Below are positions 17,426 to 26,375 of a stretch of 64,000 bases of DNA, piece by piece (the stretch's first letter is position 1; every line of letters begins with the position of its first letter). The translations under genes and the position numbers were made by a program. The stretch spans positions 1 through 64,000 of the forward strand of contig NZ_CAJYTI010000023.1 of the NCBI RefSeq assembly GCF_913777625.1, written 5' to 3'. The notes under the pieces are model-generated. The model worked only from the letters and a program-made list of their open reading frames with translations, was not told the origin of the DNA and ran no database searches. The DNA is from an uncultured Sphingomonas sp. (GTDB lineage: Bacteria > Pseudomonadota > Alphaproteobacteria > Sphingomonadales > Sphingomonadaceae).

Positions 17426-18454
17426 ATGCCGAATGCGACGATCCGAGATGTTGCGCGCGAAGCAGCGGTATCGGTCGCGTCGGTGTCGCGTGCGCTGAAC
17501 GGCGCGGCCAACATCCGCCCGGAGCTGCGCGACCATATCCGCGCGGTGGCCGATCGGCTCGGCTATGTCCCGCATGCCGGCGCGCGACATCTCAGTCTCG
17601 CCCGCTCCTCGACGATCGGCGTCGTCGTTCCCGATCTGCACGGCGAATTCTTCTCCGAACTGCTGCGCGGCATGGACCGCCAGGCTTCCGAACTCGGGCT
17701 CCACCTGCTGCTAATGGTGATGCACGGCGAGGCCGATCGCGGCGTCACGGCGCTCCAGGCGATGCGCGGCCGGGTCGACGGGCTGGTGGTGATGGCACCG
17801 CAGATCACCTCGGACGAGCTGTTCGCGCATCTGCCGCGGACCATGCCCTCGGTGCTCGTCAACTGCCCGCCTCATGACGGCGCGCGCCCCGAACTTCGTG
17901 TCGACAACGTTGCCGGCGCGGTGGCGGTGATCGAGCATCTCGCCGCCGGCGGGTGCCGCCGCATCGTCCATATCGCCGGACCTGCGGCCAATATCGACGC
18001 GCAGGAGCGCCTGCGCGGCTGCCGGGAGGCATGCGCGCGGCTCGGCCTCGACCTGCGCGTGCTGCAGGGCGACTTCAACGAGGAAACCGGCACCCAGGCG
18101 GTCGCGACGCTGCAGGCCGAAGGCGCCGCCTATGATGCGATCTTCGCCGCCAACGACAATATGGCGGTCGGCGCGCTGATGGCGCTGAAGCGCGCGGGCA
18201 TTGCGGTGCCCGAGCAGGTGGCGGTGGCAGGGTTCGACAATATCCCGCTCACCCGGATGATTTCGCCCGCGCTCACCACCGCCAGCATCGACATCGCCGA
18301 ATTCGGCGCGCGCGCCGTGGTGCGCCTCGCCGGACTGATCGACGGCGCCGACGACGACACGCTCGAATGGCGCGCGCCGGTCGTCATCGCGCGGGAATCG
18401 ACCCGCCCACTACCCGATAACACAACAGAAAACCCGATCCGCCGGGGAGATTGA
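17426..18454 (+). CDS. LacI family transcriptional regulator
   Basis: The product is a 342-residue LacI/GalR regulator. The HTH is at residues 4-25 (TIRDVAREAAVSVASVSRAL) with the hinge helix following (HLSLARSSTIGVVVPDL), then a periplasmic-binding-protein-like sugar-sensing domain with AIFAANDNMAVGALMALKRAG and VAVAGFDNIPL. The ATG at 17426 has GGAGAGG 12 bases upstream, slightly far. The operator at 17340-17355 lies in its leader. The TBDR starts two bases after the lacI stop, so regulator and receptor form one transcript. The inducer is probably a glucose disaccharide released by the neighbouring enzymes. Confidence 0.94.
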   Translation: MPNATIRDVAREAAVSVASVSRALNGAANIRPELRDHIRAVADRLGYVPHAGARHLSLARSSTIGVVVPDLHGEFFSELLRGMDRQASELGLHLLLMVMHGEADRGVTALQAMRGRVDGLVVMAPQITSDELFAHLPRTMPSVLVNCPPHDGARPELRVDNVAGAVAVIEHLAAGGCRRIVHIAGPAANIDAQERLRGCREACARLGLDLRVLQGDFNEETGTQAVATLQAEGAAYDAIFAANDNMAVGALMALKRAGIAVPEQVAVAGFDNIPLTRMISPALTTASIDIAEFGARAVVRLAGLIDGADDDTLEWRAPVVIARESTRPLPDNTTENPIRRGD

Positions 18455-18456
18455 GA

Positions 18457-21400
18457 GTGACCATGACCAAGTTTGTATTGCGTTCCGCATTGCTTACCAT
18501 GACCGTGCTGGGCAGCGGTGCCCTGCTCGCCCCTGCGCCGGCCATGGCGCAGGTTGGCCAGGCATCCCTCCGCGGCACGATTACCGCGCCCGCCGACAAT
18601 CCGGTGACGGAGGTCACCGCGATCGAGGTCGCCACCGGCATCCGCCGCTCGGCGACGGTCGGCGCCGACGGCACCTACAATTTCGCCTCGCTGCGCCCGG
18701 GCACCTATCGCCTGGAGATCCGCTTGCAGAACGGCACGCGCAATTCGGACGCGTTCACCCTGCGCGTCGGCCAGAATGCCGGCCTCGACCTCGATCTCTC
18801 GACGCCTGCCGACACCGCTGCTGCACCAGCCGACGGTGCTGCCGCCGCGCCTGCGGGCGGCGACGAGATCGTGGTGACCGGCAACCGCCTCCGCTCGCTC
18901 GACGGCGGCCAGGTCGGCATCAACATCACCCAGCGGCTGATCGAGCAGCTGCCGCAGAACAACCGCAACTTCCTCGCCTTCGCCGATCTCGCGCCGGGCG
19001 TCCGCTTCATTGAGAGCGCCGACGGCTCCTCGCGCATCCAGGGCGGCGCGCAGGACAGCCGCACGGTAAACGTGTTCGTCGACGGCGTCAGCCAGAAGGA
19101 TTACGTCCTCAAGAACGGCATCACCGGGCAGGACAGCTCGGCGGGCAACCCCTTCCCGCAGCTCGCGATCGGCGAGTATCAGGTGCTCTCGTCCAACTAC
19201 AAGGCGGAGTTCGACCAGGTGAGCTCGGTGGCGATCACCGCCGCCACCAAGTCCGGCACCAACGAATTCCACGGCGAGGGCTTCCTCGACTATACCAACC
19301 AGGACTTGCGCGCCCGCCGGCCGAGCGAGCTGTTCCCCACCAAGACCGACAAGGTCGAGTCGAACAACAAGCAGTTCGGCCTGTCGCTCGGCGGCCCGAT
19401 CGTGAAGGACCGCGCCCACTTCTTCCTGACCTATGAAGGCAAGCGGATCGACAGCCCGTACGACGTACGGCCGGAGAACGGCTTCCCGATCAGCGGCCTG
19501 CCCACCCAGTATCAGCAATATTTCGGCAGCTTCTCACAGCGCTTCAACGAGGACCTGTATTTCGGCAAGATCGACGTCGAGCCGAGCGACAAGGACCTGA
19601 TCGAGTTCACCGGCAAGTATCGCAAGGAATCCGGCGTCCAGATCGGCACCGGCTTCGCCGCGGCGAGCACCGCCACGCTCAACAAGGTCGAGGAAAAGCG
19701 CTTCACCGGGCGTTGGCAGAGGAGCGAAGACAGCTGGATCAACGACTTCCGCGTCTCCTACCAGGATACGCGCTGGGCCCCGACGCCGGCAACGGGCGGC
19801 ATCACCACGCTGTTCCAGGCCACCCCGCTGGTCAACGGCAACCGCAGCAGGTTCAACCTGCTGCAGTTCGGTGCCGGCGGCAACCAGCAGGACAAGGGCC
19901 AGAAGGGTTGGACCGTCCAGAACGACTTCACCTGGACCGGCTTTGACGGCCACACCATCAAGGTCGGCGCCAAGGCGAGCTGGATCAAGCTGCGATCGCT
20001 CGAGCAGAACCTGACCAACCCGCTCTACACCTACGACATCAACGCGTTCAGCCAGGGCGGATTCAACGACGCGGTCCCCTATCGCGTCCAGTTCGGCGCG
20101 CCGAGCAGCTCGGGCGCGTCGGACGTGCGCTCGAACAACTTCCAGTTCGGCGTCTATGCGCAGGACGACTGGGACGTGACCTCGCGCCTGACCCTCAACC
20201 TCGGCCTGCGCTGGGATTATGAGCGGACGCCCGCCTATCTCAACTATGTGACGACCCAGGAGAACATCACCGCGGTGTCGCCGGCGAACTATCCGAACCT
20301 GGTGAACGCCGACTACAACATCAACGATTACATCTCGAACGGCCACAACCGGAAGACGTTCACCGGCGCCTGGCAGCCGCGCCTCGGCTTTACCTATCGC
20401 TTCGACGAGGCGGGCCGGTTCGCGATGTTCGGCGGCTATGGCCGCTCCTACGATCGCAACCAGTTCGACTTCCTCCAGCAGGAGGTCAGCCAGGGCGCCT
20501 TCCCGACGCGCAGCTTCAACTTCATCGGCGCGGACTCGCAGAACCCCTGTACGCCCTCCACGACCTGCGTCGCCTGGAACCCGATCTACCTCACCGCGGC
20601 GGGCCGCCAGCAGCTGCTCGCCGGCACCACCGGCGGCGGGCGCGAATTCCGCTTCCTCAACAACAACCTCAAGGTCCCCTATTCGGACCAGTTCAGCCTG
20701 GGGCTGCGCGGCCGGTTCAACCTGGTCGGGCTCGAAGTGGGCTATACCCACATCACCAGCAAGAACGGCTTCGTCTTCCTGCTCGGCAACCGCCGCAAGG
20801 ACGGCAGCTTCTTCTTCAACGATCCGGCGAACCCGACCGACACGCCCTCGGCCCCGTTCGGCGACCCGCCCCCGGGCTATGGCGCGATCATCCTCGGCAC
20901 CAACGGCCTGCGCACCGCCTCGGACGCGGCCTATTTCAAGGTGACCAAGACCTACACCCCGGCCTCGCCGTGGAGCATCGACGCGACCTACACCTTCACC
21001 GAAGCCAGCGAGAACCGGCAGTTCGGCGAGGTCTATTCGCTCGATTACGCCTCGATCAACGACTATCCGACGCTGCGGTCCTCGGGCGTGCCGCGCCACC
21101 GCCTGGTGATTGCGGGCAGCGTCGACCTGCCGCTGGGCTTCGCGCTTTCGTCCAAGTTCCAGGTCGAATCGGCCGCCTATGAGAAGGCGTTCATCGACCA
21201 GGCGAACCCGTTCCAGCGCGTGCTGGTCGGCCGCTTCACCGATGGCGTGGGCGGCGGCTGGGGCCGGCGCCAGCTCGACCTGGCGCTGACCAAGTACGTG
21301 CCGATCCACTTCATCAGCGACCAGACCCGCCTGCGCTTCCGCGTCGACGTGCTGAACGTGTTCAACGACTACAACTTCGTCGACTTCAACAACGATCCCA

Positions 21401-21489
21401 ACTCGACCGACTGGGGTCGCCAGGTCGGCACCAGCATCGGCGGCAACCCGCCGCGCACCGTCAAGCTGTCGGTCGGCTACTCTTTCTGA
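18457..21489 (+). CDS. TonB-dependent receptor with carboxypeptidase-regulatory-like N-domain (Oar-like)
   Basis: This is a 1010-residue outer membrane receptor. After the signal peptide (ending PAMAQ) comes a carboxypeptidase-regulatory-like beta-sandwich (about 36-115), an Ala-rich linker with the DEIVVTGNRL motif, a plug (about 145-250) and a long barrel ending in VGYSF. GTG 18457 was chosen because GGGGAGA lies six bases upstream; ATG 18463 is the alternative. It is fused transcriptionally to lacI, followed by a strong terminator and then the GH144-type gene. It is predicted to import oligosaccharides made outside or in the periplasm by these enzymes. Confidence 0.93.
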   Translation: MTMTKFVLRSALLTMTVLGSGALLAPAPAMAQVGQASLRGTITAPADNPVTEVTAIEVATGIRRSATVGADGTYNFASLRPGTYRLEIRLQNGTRNSDAFTLRVGQNAGLDLDLSTPADTAAAPADGAAAAPAGGDEIVVTGNRLRSLDGGQVGINITQRLIEQLPQNNRNFLAFADLAPGVRFIESADGSSRIQGGAQDSRTVNVFVDGVSQKDYVLKNGITGQDSSAGNPFPQLAIGEYQVLSSNYKAEFDQVSSVAITAATKSGTNEFHGEGFLDYTNQDLRARRPSELFPTKTDKVESNNKQFGLSLGGPIVKDRAHFFLTYEGKRIDSPYDVRPENGFPISGLPTQYQQYFGSFSQRFNEDLYFGKIDVEPSDKDLIEFTGKYRKESGVQIGTGFAAASTATLNKVEEKRFTGRWQRSEDSWINDFRVSYQDTRWAPTPATGGITTLFQATPLVNGNRSRFNLLQFGAGGNQQDKGQKGWTVQNDFTWTGFDGHTIKVGAKASWIKLRSLEQNLTNPLYTYDINAFSQGGFNDAVPYRVQFGAPSSSGASDVRSNNFQFGVYAQDDWDVTSRLTLNLGLRWDYERTPAYLNYVTTQENITAVSPANYPNLVNADYNINDYISNGHNRKTFTGAWQPRLGFTYRFDEAGRFAMFGGYGRSYDRNQFDFLQQEVSQGAFPTRSFNFIGADSQNPCTPSTTCVAWNPIYLTAAGRQQLLAGTTGGGREFRFLNNNLKVPYSDQFSLGLRGRFNLVGLEVGYTHITSKNGFVFLLGNRRKDGSFFFNDPANPTDTPSAPFGDPPPGYGAIILGTNGLRTASDAAYFKVTKTYTPASPWSIDATYTFTEASENRQFGEVYSLDYASINDYPTLRSSGVPRHRLVIAGSVDLPLGFALSSKFQVESAAYEKAFIDQANPFQRVLVGRFTDGVGGGWGRRQLDLALTKYVPIHFISDQTRLRFRVDVLNVFNDYNFVDFNNDPNSTDWGRQVGTSIGGNPPRTVKLSVGYSF

Positions 21490-21502
21490 GACCCCTCCTC
21501 TG

Positions 21503-21540
21503 GGGGCGGCACCGCGTATCGGGTGCCGCCCCTGCTTTTT
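21503..21540 (+). terminator. Intrinsic terminator between the TBDR and the GH144-type gene
   Basis: GGGGCGGCACC (21503-21513) pairs perfectly with GGTGCCGCCCC (21522-21532), an 11-bp stem with an 8-nt loop, followed by GCTTTTT. It should lower expression of the downstream hydrolase relative to the receptor. Confidence 0.85.
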
Positions 21541-21551
21541 CAGGATTTTCG

Positions 21552-22970
21552 ATGATGGATCGCAGGCAGTTGCTCGGCTCCGGTGCCCTTGCGCTCGCAG
21601 GGCTGACCGGCGCGTGCACCACGCCCGGCACGCGCATCGGCAGCGCCGGCACCGCGCCGGCGGCAGACCCGCTGATCCGCGATCTGCAGGAACGCACCTT
21701 CCGCTATTTCTGGGACACCACCGATCCCGAGACCGGCCTGGCGCCCGATCGCTGGCCCACCCCCTCCTTCGCCTCGATCGCCGCGGTCGGCTTCGCGCTC
21801 ACCGCCTATCCGATCGGCGTCACCAACGGCTGGATCACCCGCGAGCAGGCCCGCACGCGCACCCTCGCCACGCTGCGCTTCTTCGCCGCCGCACCGCAGG
21901 GCAATGGCGAGAGCGATGCCAGCGGCTACAAGGGCTTCTTCTACCACTTTCTCGGCGTGACCAAGGGCCGCCGCTTCGCCCGCGCCGAGCTGTCGACGAT
22001 CGACACCGCGCTGCTGCTGGGCGGCGTGCTGTTCGCGCAGAGCTGGTTCGATGCCGACGATCCCCAGGAGGCCGAGATCCGCGCCCTTGCCGACCAGGTC
22101 TACGCGGCGGTTGACTGGACCTGGATCACGCCGCGCCCGCCCTTCGTCGCAATGGGCTGGCATCCGGAGAGCGGCTTCATCCCCTCGGACTGGAACATCT
22201 ACAACGAAGGGCTGCTGCTCTACGTGCTGGCGCTGGGCTCCCCCAGCCATCCGCTGCCACCCGAGACCTGGGCCGCCTGGACCGCCCGCTTCGACGCGCA
22301 GTGGCGCGACACATGGGGCGAGCCGCACCTCCAGTTCGCGCCGCTGTTCATCCACCAGTACAGCCATTGCTGGATCGACTTTCGCGGCATCCGCGACCCC
22401 TATATGGCCGCCAAAGGCATCGACTATTTCGAGAATAGCCGCCGCGCGGTGCGGGCGCAGCGCGCCTATGCCATTGCCAATCCGGGCGGCTGGGCAGGCT
22501 ATGGCGAAGATGTCTGGGGCCTCACCGCCTGCGACGGTCCCGGCGACTTCAAGCAGCGGATCGCCGGCAGGGAGCGGGAATTCTTCAGCTATTCCGCGCG
22601 GGGTCCGGGAGATCGCGACGACGGCACGCTGGCGCCGACGGCGGCCGCCGGCTCGATCGCGTTCGAGCCGGCGCTGGCGACGCGGGCGGTTGCGACGATG
22701 CATGCCCGTTACGGGCGCGGCATCTATGGCCGCTACGGCTTTCTCGACAGCTTCAACCCCACCCTCACCCGTGCGGCGGCGCCGCTCAAGCACGGCAAGA
22801 TCGTGCCGGGGATCGGCTGGGTCGATGCCGACCATCTGGGGATCGACCAGGGGCCGATCCTGCTGATGATCGAGAATCTGCGCAGCGGCCTGGTTTGGGA
22901 GGTGATGCGCCGCAACCCGCATATCCGTCGCGGGCTGCAGCGCGCTGGCTTCAAGGGCGGCTGGCTCTAG
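21552..22970 (+). CDS. GH144-type glucoamylase-family lipoprotein (likely endo-beta-1,2-glucanase)
   Basis: The product is a 472-residue lipoprotein (lipobox LTGAC, Cys22) of the glucoamylase-like family, Pfam Glycoamylase. The signature stretches RYFWDTTDPETGL, GYKGFFYHFL, ELSTIDTALLLGG, HQYSHCWIDFRGI, KGIDYFENSRRA and YGEDVWGLTACDGPG are all present. Characterised relatives in CAZy GH144 are endo-beta-1,2-glucanases, hence the proposed substrate. ATG 21552 has AGGA upstream. It sits 62 bp after the TBDR behind a terminator. Together with GH3, LacI and TBDR it forms a polysaccharide-utilisation-type locus. The precise linkage needs assay; related family members could have other glucan specificities. 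Confidence 0.88.
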   Translation: MMDRRQLLGSGALALAGLTGACTTPGTRIGSAGTAPAADPLIRDLQERTFRYFWDTTDPETGLAPDRWPTPSFASIAAVGFALTAYPIGVTNGWITREQARTRTLATLRFFAAAPQGNGESDASGYKGFFYHFLGVTKGRRFARAELSTIDTALLLGGVLFAQSWFDADDPQEAEIRALADQVYAAVDWTWITPRPPFVAMGWHPESGFIPSDWNIYNEGLLLYVLALGSPSHPLPPETWAAWTARFDAQWRDTWGEPHLQFAPLFIHQYSHCWIDFRGIRDPYMAAKGIDYFENSRRAVRAQRAYAIANPGGWAGYGEDVWGLTACDGPGDFKQRIAGREREFFSYSARGPGDRDDGTLAPTAAAGSIAFEPALATRAVATMHARYGRGIYGRYGFLDSFNPTLTRAAAPLKHGKIVPGIGWVDADHLGIDQGPILLMIENLRSGLVWEVMRRNPHIRRGLQRAGFKGGWL

Positions 22971-22973
22971 GCG

Positions 22974-23192
22974 TCAATCGTCCTGCCGGTCGGTCTTCTT
23001 GGGGCTGACCCAGACATGGACCGGCACGACCACCTTGCCGGGCGCCGGCTTGCCGATGTCGACGCGGCTGGCCTGGACCAGCTCGCCGTTCGCGAGGGTG
23101 AAGGACGCCCAGGGCTTGGGCATGCGGCCGAACGTCATCTTCTGAATGGGTTCGCCGGTATTCGAATTCATGATGGTAGCAATGACTGGCAT
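22974..23192 (-). CDS. Small hypothetical protein (72 aa)
   Basis: The open frame codes for MPVIATIMNSNTGEPIQKMT and onward to VWVSPKKTDRQDD, a basic, beta-rich 72-residue protein with no signal peptide or membrane segment. It lies 67 bp downstream of the histidine kinase on the same strand and 3 bp from the convergent GH144-type stop. No good ribosome site precedes the ATG (23190-23192). The coherent composition suggests a real gene, but I do not recognise the family. Confidence 0.5.
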   Translation of the reverse strand: MPVIATIMNSNTGEPIQKMTFGRMPKPWASFTLANGELVQASRVDIGKPAPGKVVVPVHVWVSPKKTDRQDD

Positions 23193-23259
23193 GTGGCGCC
23201 CGCTATGCGCTGCGGGCCCGGCTTGTCCAGCGGGCGCCCGACAGAAGCTGTGGATGACG

Positions 23260-24573
23260 TCACCCGCGCGGCAGGCGGAGCGTCGCCACGAAGCCGCGTT
23301 CCCCGTCAAGGTGCAGCTGCCCGCCATGCAGTTCGGCCACGGCCTGCACCAGGCTGAGGCCCAGGCCATTGCCGGGCGTCGTCCGGCTCGCGCTGCCGCG
23401 ATAGAAGCGGCGGGCCAACCGCGCGACTTCGTCCGCCGCCACCCCGGACCCGCCATTCGCCACGGCCAGCGCGACTTCCTCCGCCTCCACCGTGAGGCGC
23501 AGGGTAATCTGCGTGCCGACAGGCGTATGGACCACCGCATTGTCGAGCAGATTGGCGAGCGCCTGCGCCAGCAATTCGCGGTGCCCGGCGCGCGTGACGC
23601 CGGGAGCCACCTCGATCGCGAAGCTCCGCCCGCCATCGACAATTGCCGCCTCGAAGGTCTCGCCCACCGCCAGCGCCAGCGCGGACAGATCGAGCGCCAC
23701 AAAGTCGCGTACCAGCCCGCCGCCTTCGACCTCGCTGATCCGCAGGATAGCGCCGAACAGCCGCAACAGCTCGTCTCCCAGCGCGATTGCCCGCTCGGCG
23801 GCGCCTTCCACTTGCCCGACTTGGTCGAGCTGGTTGCGCAAGCGCAGCAGCGGCGTGCGGAGATCGTGCGCGACGTCGCTGGAGACCTGCCGCAGATTGG
23901 CCATGAGGGCACCGATACGGTCGAGCATCGCGTTGAGCCCGCTTGCCACCTCGTCGAACTCGTCGCCGCGTACACCGATCGGCACCCGCACGGCGAGATC
24001 GCCACCGATGATCGCGCGCGCGGTGTCGCGGATCGGCAGCAGCCGCCCGCGGAGATACCGCCCGAGCAGCAGCGCGCCTGCCAACCCCAGCACCAGCACG
24101 ATGCCGAAGGCGGCGGCGAACAGGGTGAGGACGGTCGCGTCGATCCGCTCGATCGTCTCGGAATCGACCGCGACCACCAACCGGCCGCCGTCGCCCAGCA
24201 CGACCGTGCGCGCGCGGGCATGGTCCTCCCCTTCGCTGGGGTCGACAAAGGTCAGCAGCCCCCAGCCCGGCGCAGGCGCGGACACCGCCAGGGAGCCCGC
24301 CACCCGGCGTCCGCTGCGATCGAACAGCGCATAGAGGAAGGCGCGCGGGCCCTTGGCGGCCTCGCGCGAGGCGATCTCCTCGCCCAGATGGCCGCCCCGC
24401 CCTTCGTTGAGCAGCGTCGCCACTTCCTCGGCGATCGCCTGGTCGCGGGTGCGGCGGAACTCGGCATCGGCGGCGAAATAGACGGCGATGCCGAGCATCA
24501 GCATCGCTGTCGCGAACGCCGCCGAGTACAGGAAGGCGATGCGATAGGCCGCGCTCAGCCGGCGCTCAGCCAT
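23260..24573 (-). CDS. Sensor histidine kinase (OmpR-partner type)
   Basis: This 437-residue inner membrane kinase has TM1 at about 12-35, a periplasmic sensor of roughly 110 residues, TM2 at about 150-172, HAMP at about 173-225, HisKA with H236 in SSDVAHDLRTP, and HATPase (N-box ANLLDNAVVHTP, G-box NGLGLSLVQAV). The ATG (24571-24573) lies inside the end of the response-regulator gene (8-bp overlap), so the two are translationally coupled. The system is divergent from the efflux operon by 145 bp and probably controls it, as Czc/Cus-type systems do. The signal is unknown; a metal ion is plausible. Confidence 0.92.
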   Translation of the reverse strand: MAERRLSAAYRIAFLYSAAFATAMLMLGIAVYFAADAEFRRTRDQAIAEEVATLLNEGRGGHLGEEIASREAAKGPRAFLYALFDRSGRRVAGSLAVSAPAPGWGLLTFVDPSEGEDHARARTVVLGDGGRLVVAVDSETIERIDATVLTLFAAAFGIVLVLGLAGALLLGRYLRGRLLPIRDTARAIIGGDLAVRVPIGVRGDEFDEVASGLNAMLDRIGALMANLRQVSSDVAHDLRTPLLRLRNQLDQVGQVEGAAERAIALGDELLRLFGAILRISEVEGGGLVRDFVALDLSALALAVGETFEAAIVDGGRSFAIEVAPGVTRAGHRELLAQALANLLDNAVVHTPVGTQITLRLTVEAEEVALAVANGGSGVAADEVARLARRFYRGSASRTTPGNGLGLSLVQAVAELHGGQLHLDGERGFVATLRLPRG

Positions 24574-25243
24574 CGCCGAGCATCCGGTAGCCGAGGCCGC
24601 GGACCGTTTCGATCGGGTCGCGATCGAAGCCATGGTTGAGCTTGGCGCGCAGGCGGCTGAGGTTGCTCTCGACGATGTTGGTGGTCGGGTCGAAGGTGAA
24701 GCCCCAGACATGCTCGAGCAGCATCGTCCGCGTCACCACCCGACCGGCATTGCGCATCAGTTGCTCGAGCAGCGCGAACTCGCGCGGCTGGAGCAGGATG
24801 GCGCGGCCGCCGCGCACCGCCTCCCGGCGCAGAAGGTCGAGCGTCACGTCTCCCACCGCCAGTCGCATCGCCGCCGCATCGGGCTGGAGCCGGCGACCAA
24901 GCGCGTGCAACCGCGCGATCAGTTCCTCGATCGCGAACGGCTTGACCAGATAGTCGTCGGCGCCGGCGTCCAGTCCCTCCACCCGGTCGCCGATCCCGCC
25001 AAGCGCGGTGAGCATCAGCACGGGGGTGCGGACCTGCGCATCGCGGAGTGCTCGCAGCACGCTGATCCCGTCCAGCGCGGGCAACATGCGATCGAGGAGC
25101 AGCAGGTCGAAAGCACTTTCCAGCGCGATCGCCAGTGCAGCTTCCCCATCGGCGGCATGCACCACCTCGTGGCCCAGCACGCGCAGCTCGGCGCCGAGAA
25201 AGGCGGCGGTTTCGGCATCGTCTTCGGCGATCAGCAGGCGCAT
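24566..25243 (-). CDS. OmpR/PhoB-family response regulator
   Basis: The 225-residue protein has a receiver domain with acidic E7-D8-D9, phospho-acceptor D51 in LLLLDRMLP and conserved Lys in DYLVKPF, plus a C-terminal winged-helix DNA-binding domain (FTFDPTTNIVESNLSRLRAKL, ending GLGYRM). The ATG is at 25241-25243. It is first in the operon with the kinase and divergent from the YncE/RND genes, the expected target. Confidence 0.95.
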   Translation of the reverse strand: MRLLIAEDDAETAAFLGAELRVLGHEVVHAADGEAALAIALESAFDLLLLDRMLPALDGISVLRALRDAQVRTPVLMLTALGGIGDRVEGLDAGADDYLVKPFAIEELIARLHALGRRLQPDAAAMRLAVGDVTLDLLRREAVRGGRAILLQPREFALLEQLMRNAGRVVTRTMLLEHVWGFTFDPTTNIVESNLSRLRAKLNHGFDRDPIETVRGLGYRMLGDG

Positions 25244-25388
25244 GCGGTGTGGCGGGCTCCCTGGCCTGTCCTCTAGCGCGAGGCCGGTTCGCCCGCGCAT
25301 TATATTTTCCCAATGTAGCCGCCGCCGGTGGCAGGCTTCCTACGATCTCGGCAAATAGACGGCGCCCGCTTCCTGGAGAACCGATCTC

Positions 25389-26375
25389 ATGCTGCGCCTC
25401 GTTTCCGCGATCGCCCTGCTTGCGCTTTCTGCTCCGACTACCCCGCAGTACAAGCTTTCCGGCAGCATTGCCGGTCCCGACGGCGGCTGGGACTATGCCC
25501 AAGTCGATCCGACGACGAACATGCTCTTCGTCGCGCGCGCGGAGGCCGTGACGGCGGTGGATCTCGCTCACGGTACCGTGCGCTCGATCGGCACGATCGC
25601 CAGGGCCCATGCCGTGCTGCCGCTGCCCGGCGGCCGGTTGCTGGCGACCAGCGGCAACGACGCCAGTGTCCGCATTCTCGACCAGGCCAGCGGCGCCGAG
25701 CGCGCCCGGATCGCGGTCGGCAAGAAGCCCGATGCCGCAGTGCTGAACGCCGATCGCAGCCGCGCCTATGTGATGAACGCCAAGGACGGCAGCGTGTCGG
25801 AAATCGATACCGCCGCCGCCAAGCTCGTCCGCACCATCACGGTGCGGCCGGGGCTCGAATCGGTCGTGCTGGTCGGCAACCGGCTCTATGCGAACAACGA
25901 AGAGGCGAACGCCGTCGAGGTGATCGACCTTGCCGCGGGCAAGGCGCTGGCGCCGATCGCGCTGCCGGGCTGCGACGGCCCGACCGGGCTCGGGCTCGAT
26001 GCGAAGAACGGCCGCCTGATCAGCGCCTGCGCCAACCGCAAGGCGGCCGTGGTCAGCCTCGCAAGCCGGCGCCTTACCGCGCTCATCGATATCGGCGGCG
26101 GCCCCGACGCGGTGATCGTCGATGCGGCGCGTGGCTTCGCCTTCATCCCCTGTGGCCGCGACGGGACGCTCGATCTGCTCTCGCTGCGCGCGCCCGGCGC
26201 GGTGCGCCGGATCGGCCGGGTAAAGACCGAAGTGGGCGCACGAACCGGCGCGCTCGATCCCCACAGCGGCGCGCTCTATCTGCCCACCGCCCGCTTCGCC
26301 GTGCCTGTGCCCGATACCGACCGGCCGGTGCCGCTGTCCGGCAGCTTCCATGTCCTGACCGTGCGGCCGGCGTGA
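25389..26375 (+). CDS. YncE-like secreted beta-propeller protein
   Basis: This 328-residue protein has a short signal peptide (MLRLVSAIALLALSAPTTP) and seven-bladed propeller repeats typical of YncE-like proteins (GTVRSIGTIARAHAVLPLPG, KPDAAVLNADRSRAYVMNAKDG, GPDAVIVDAARGFAFIPCG). These periplasmic proteins bind ligands or metals; no catalytic motif is seen. The start codon at 25389 has GGAG about 12 bases upstream. Its stop overlaps the next gene as GTGA, so it is the first gene of the coupled efflux operon. A periplasmic sensing or metal-handling role is inferred from position. Confidence 0.88.
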   Translation: MLRLVSAIALLALSAPTTPQYKLSGSIAGPDGGWDYAQVDPTTNMLFVARAEAVTAVDLAHGTVRSIGTIARAHAVLPLPGGRLLATSGNDASVRILDQASGAERARIAVGKKPDAAVLNADRSRAYVMNAKDGSVSEIDTAAAKLVRTITVRPGLESVVLVGNRLYANNEEANAVEVIDLAAGKALAPIALPGCDGPTGLGLDAKNGRLISACANRKAAVVSLASRRLTALIDIGGGPDAVIVDAARGFAFIPCGRDGTLDLLSLRAPGAVRRIGRVKTEVGARTGALDPHSGALYLPTARFAVPVPDTDRPVPLSGSFHVLTVRPA

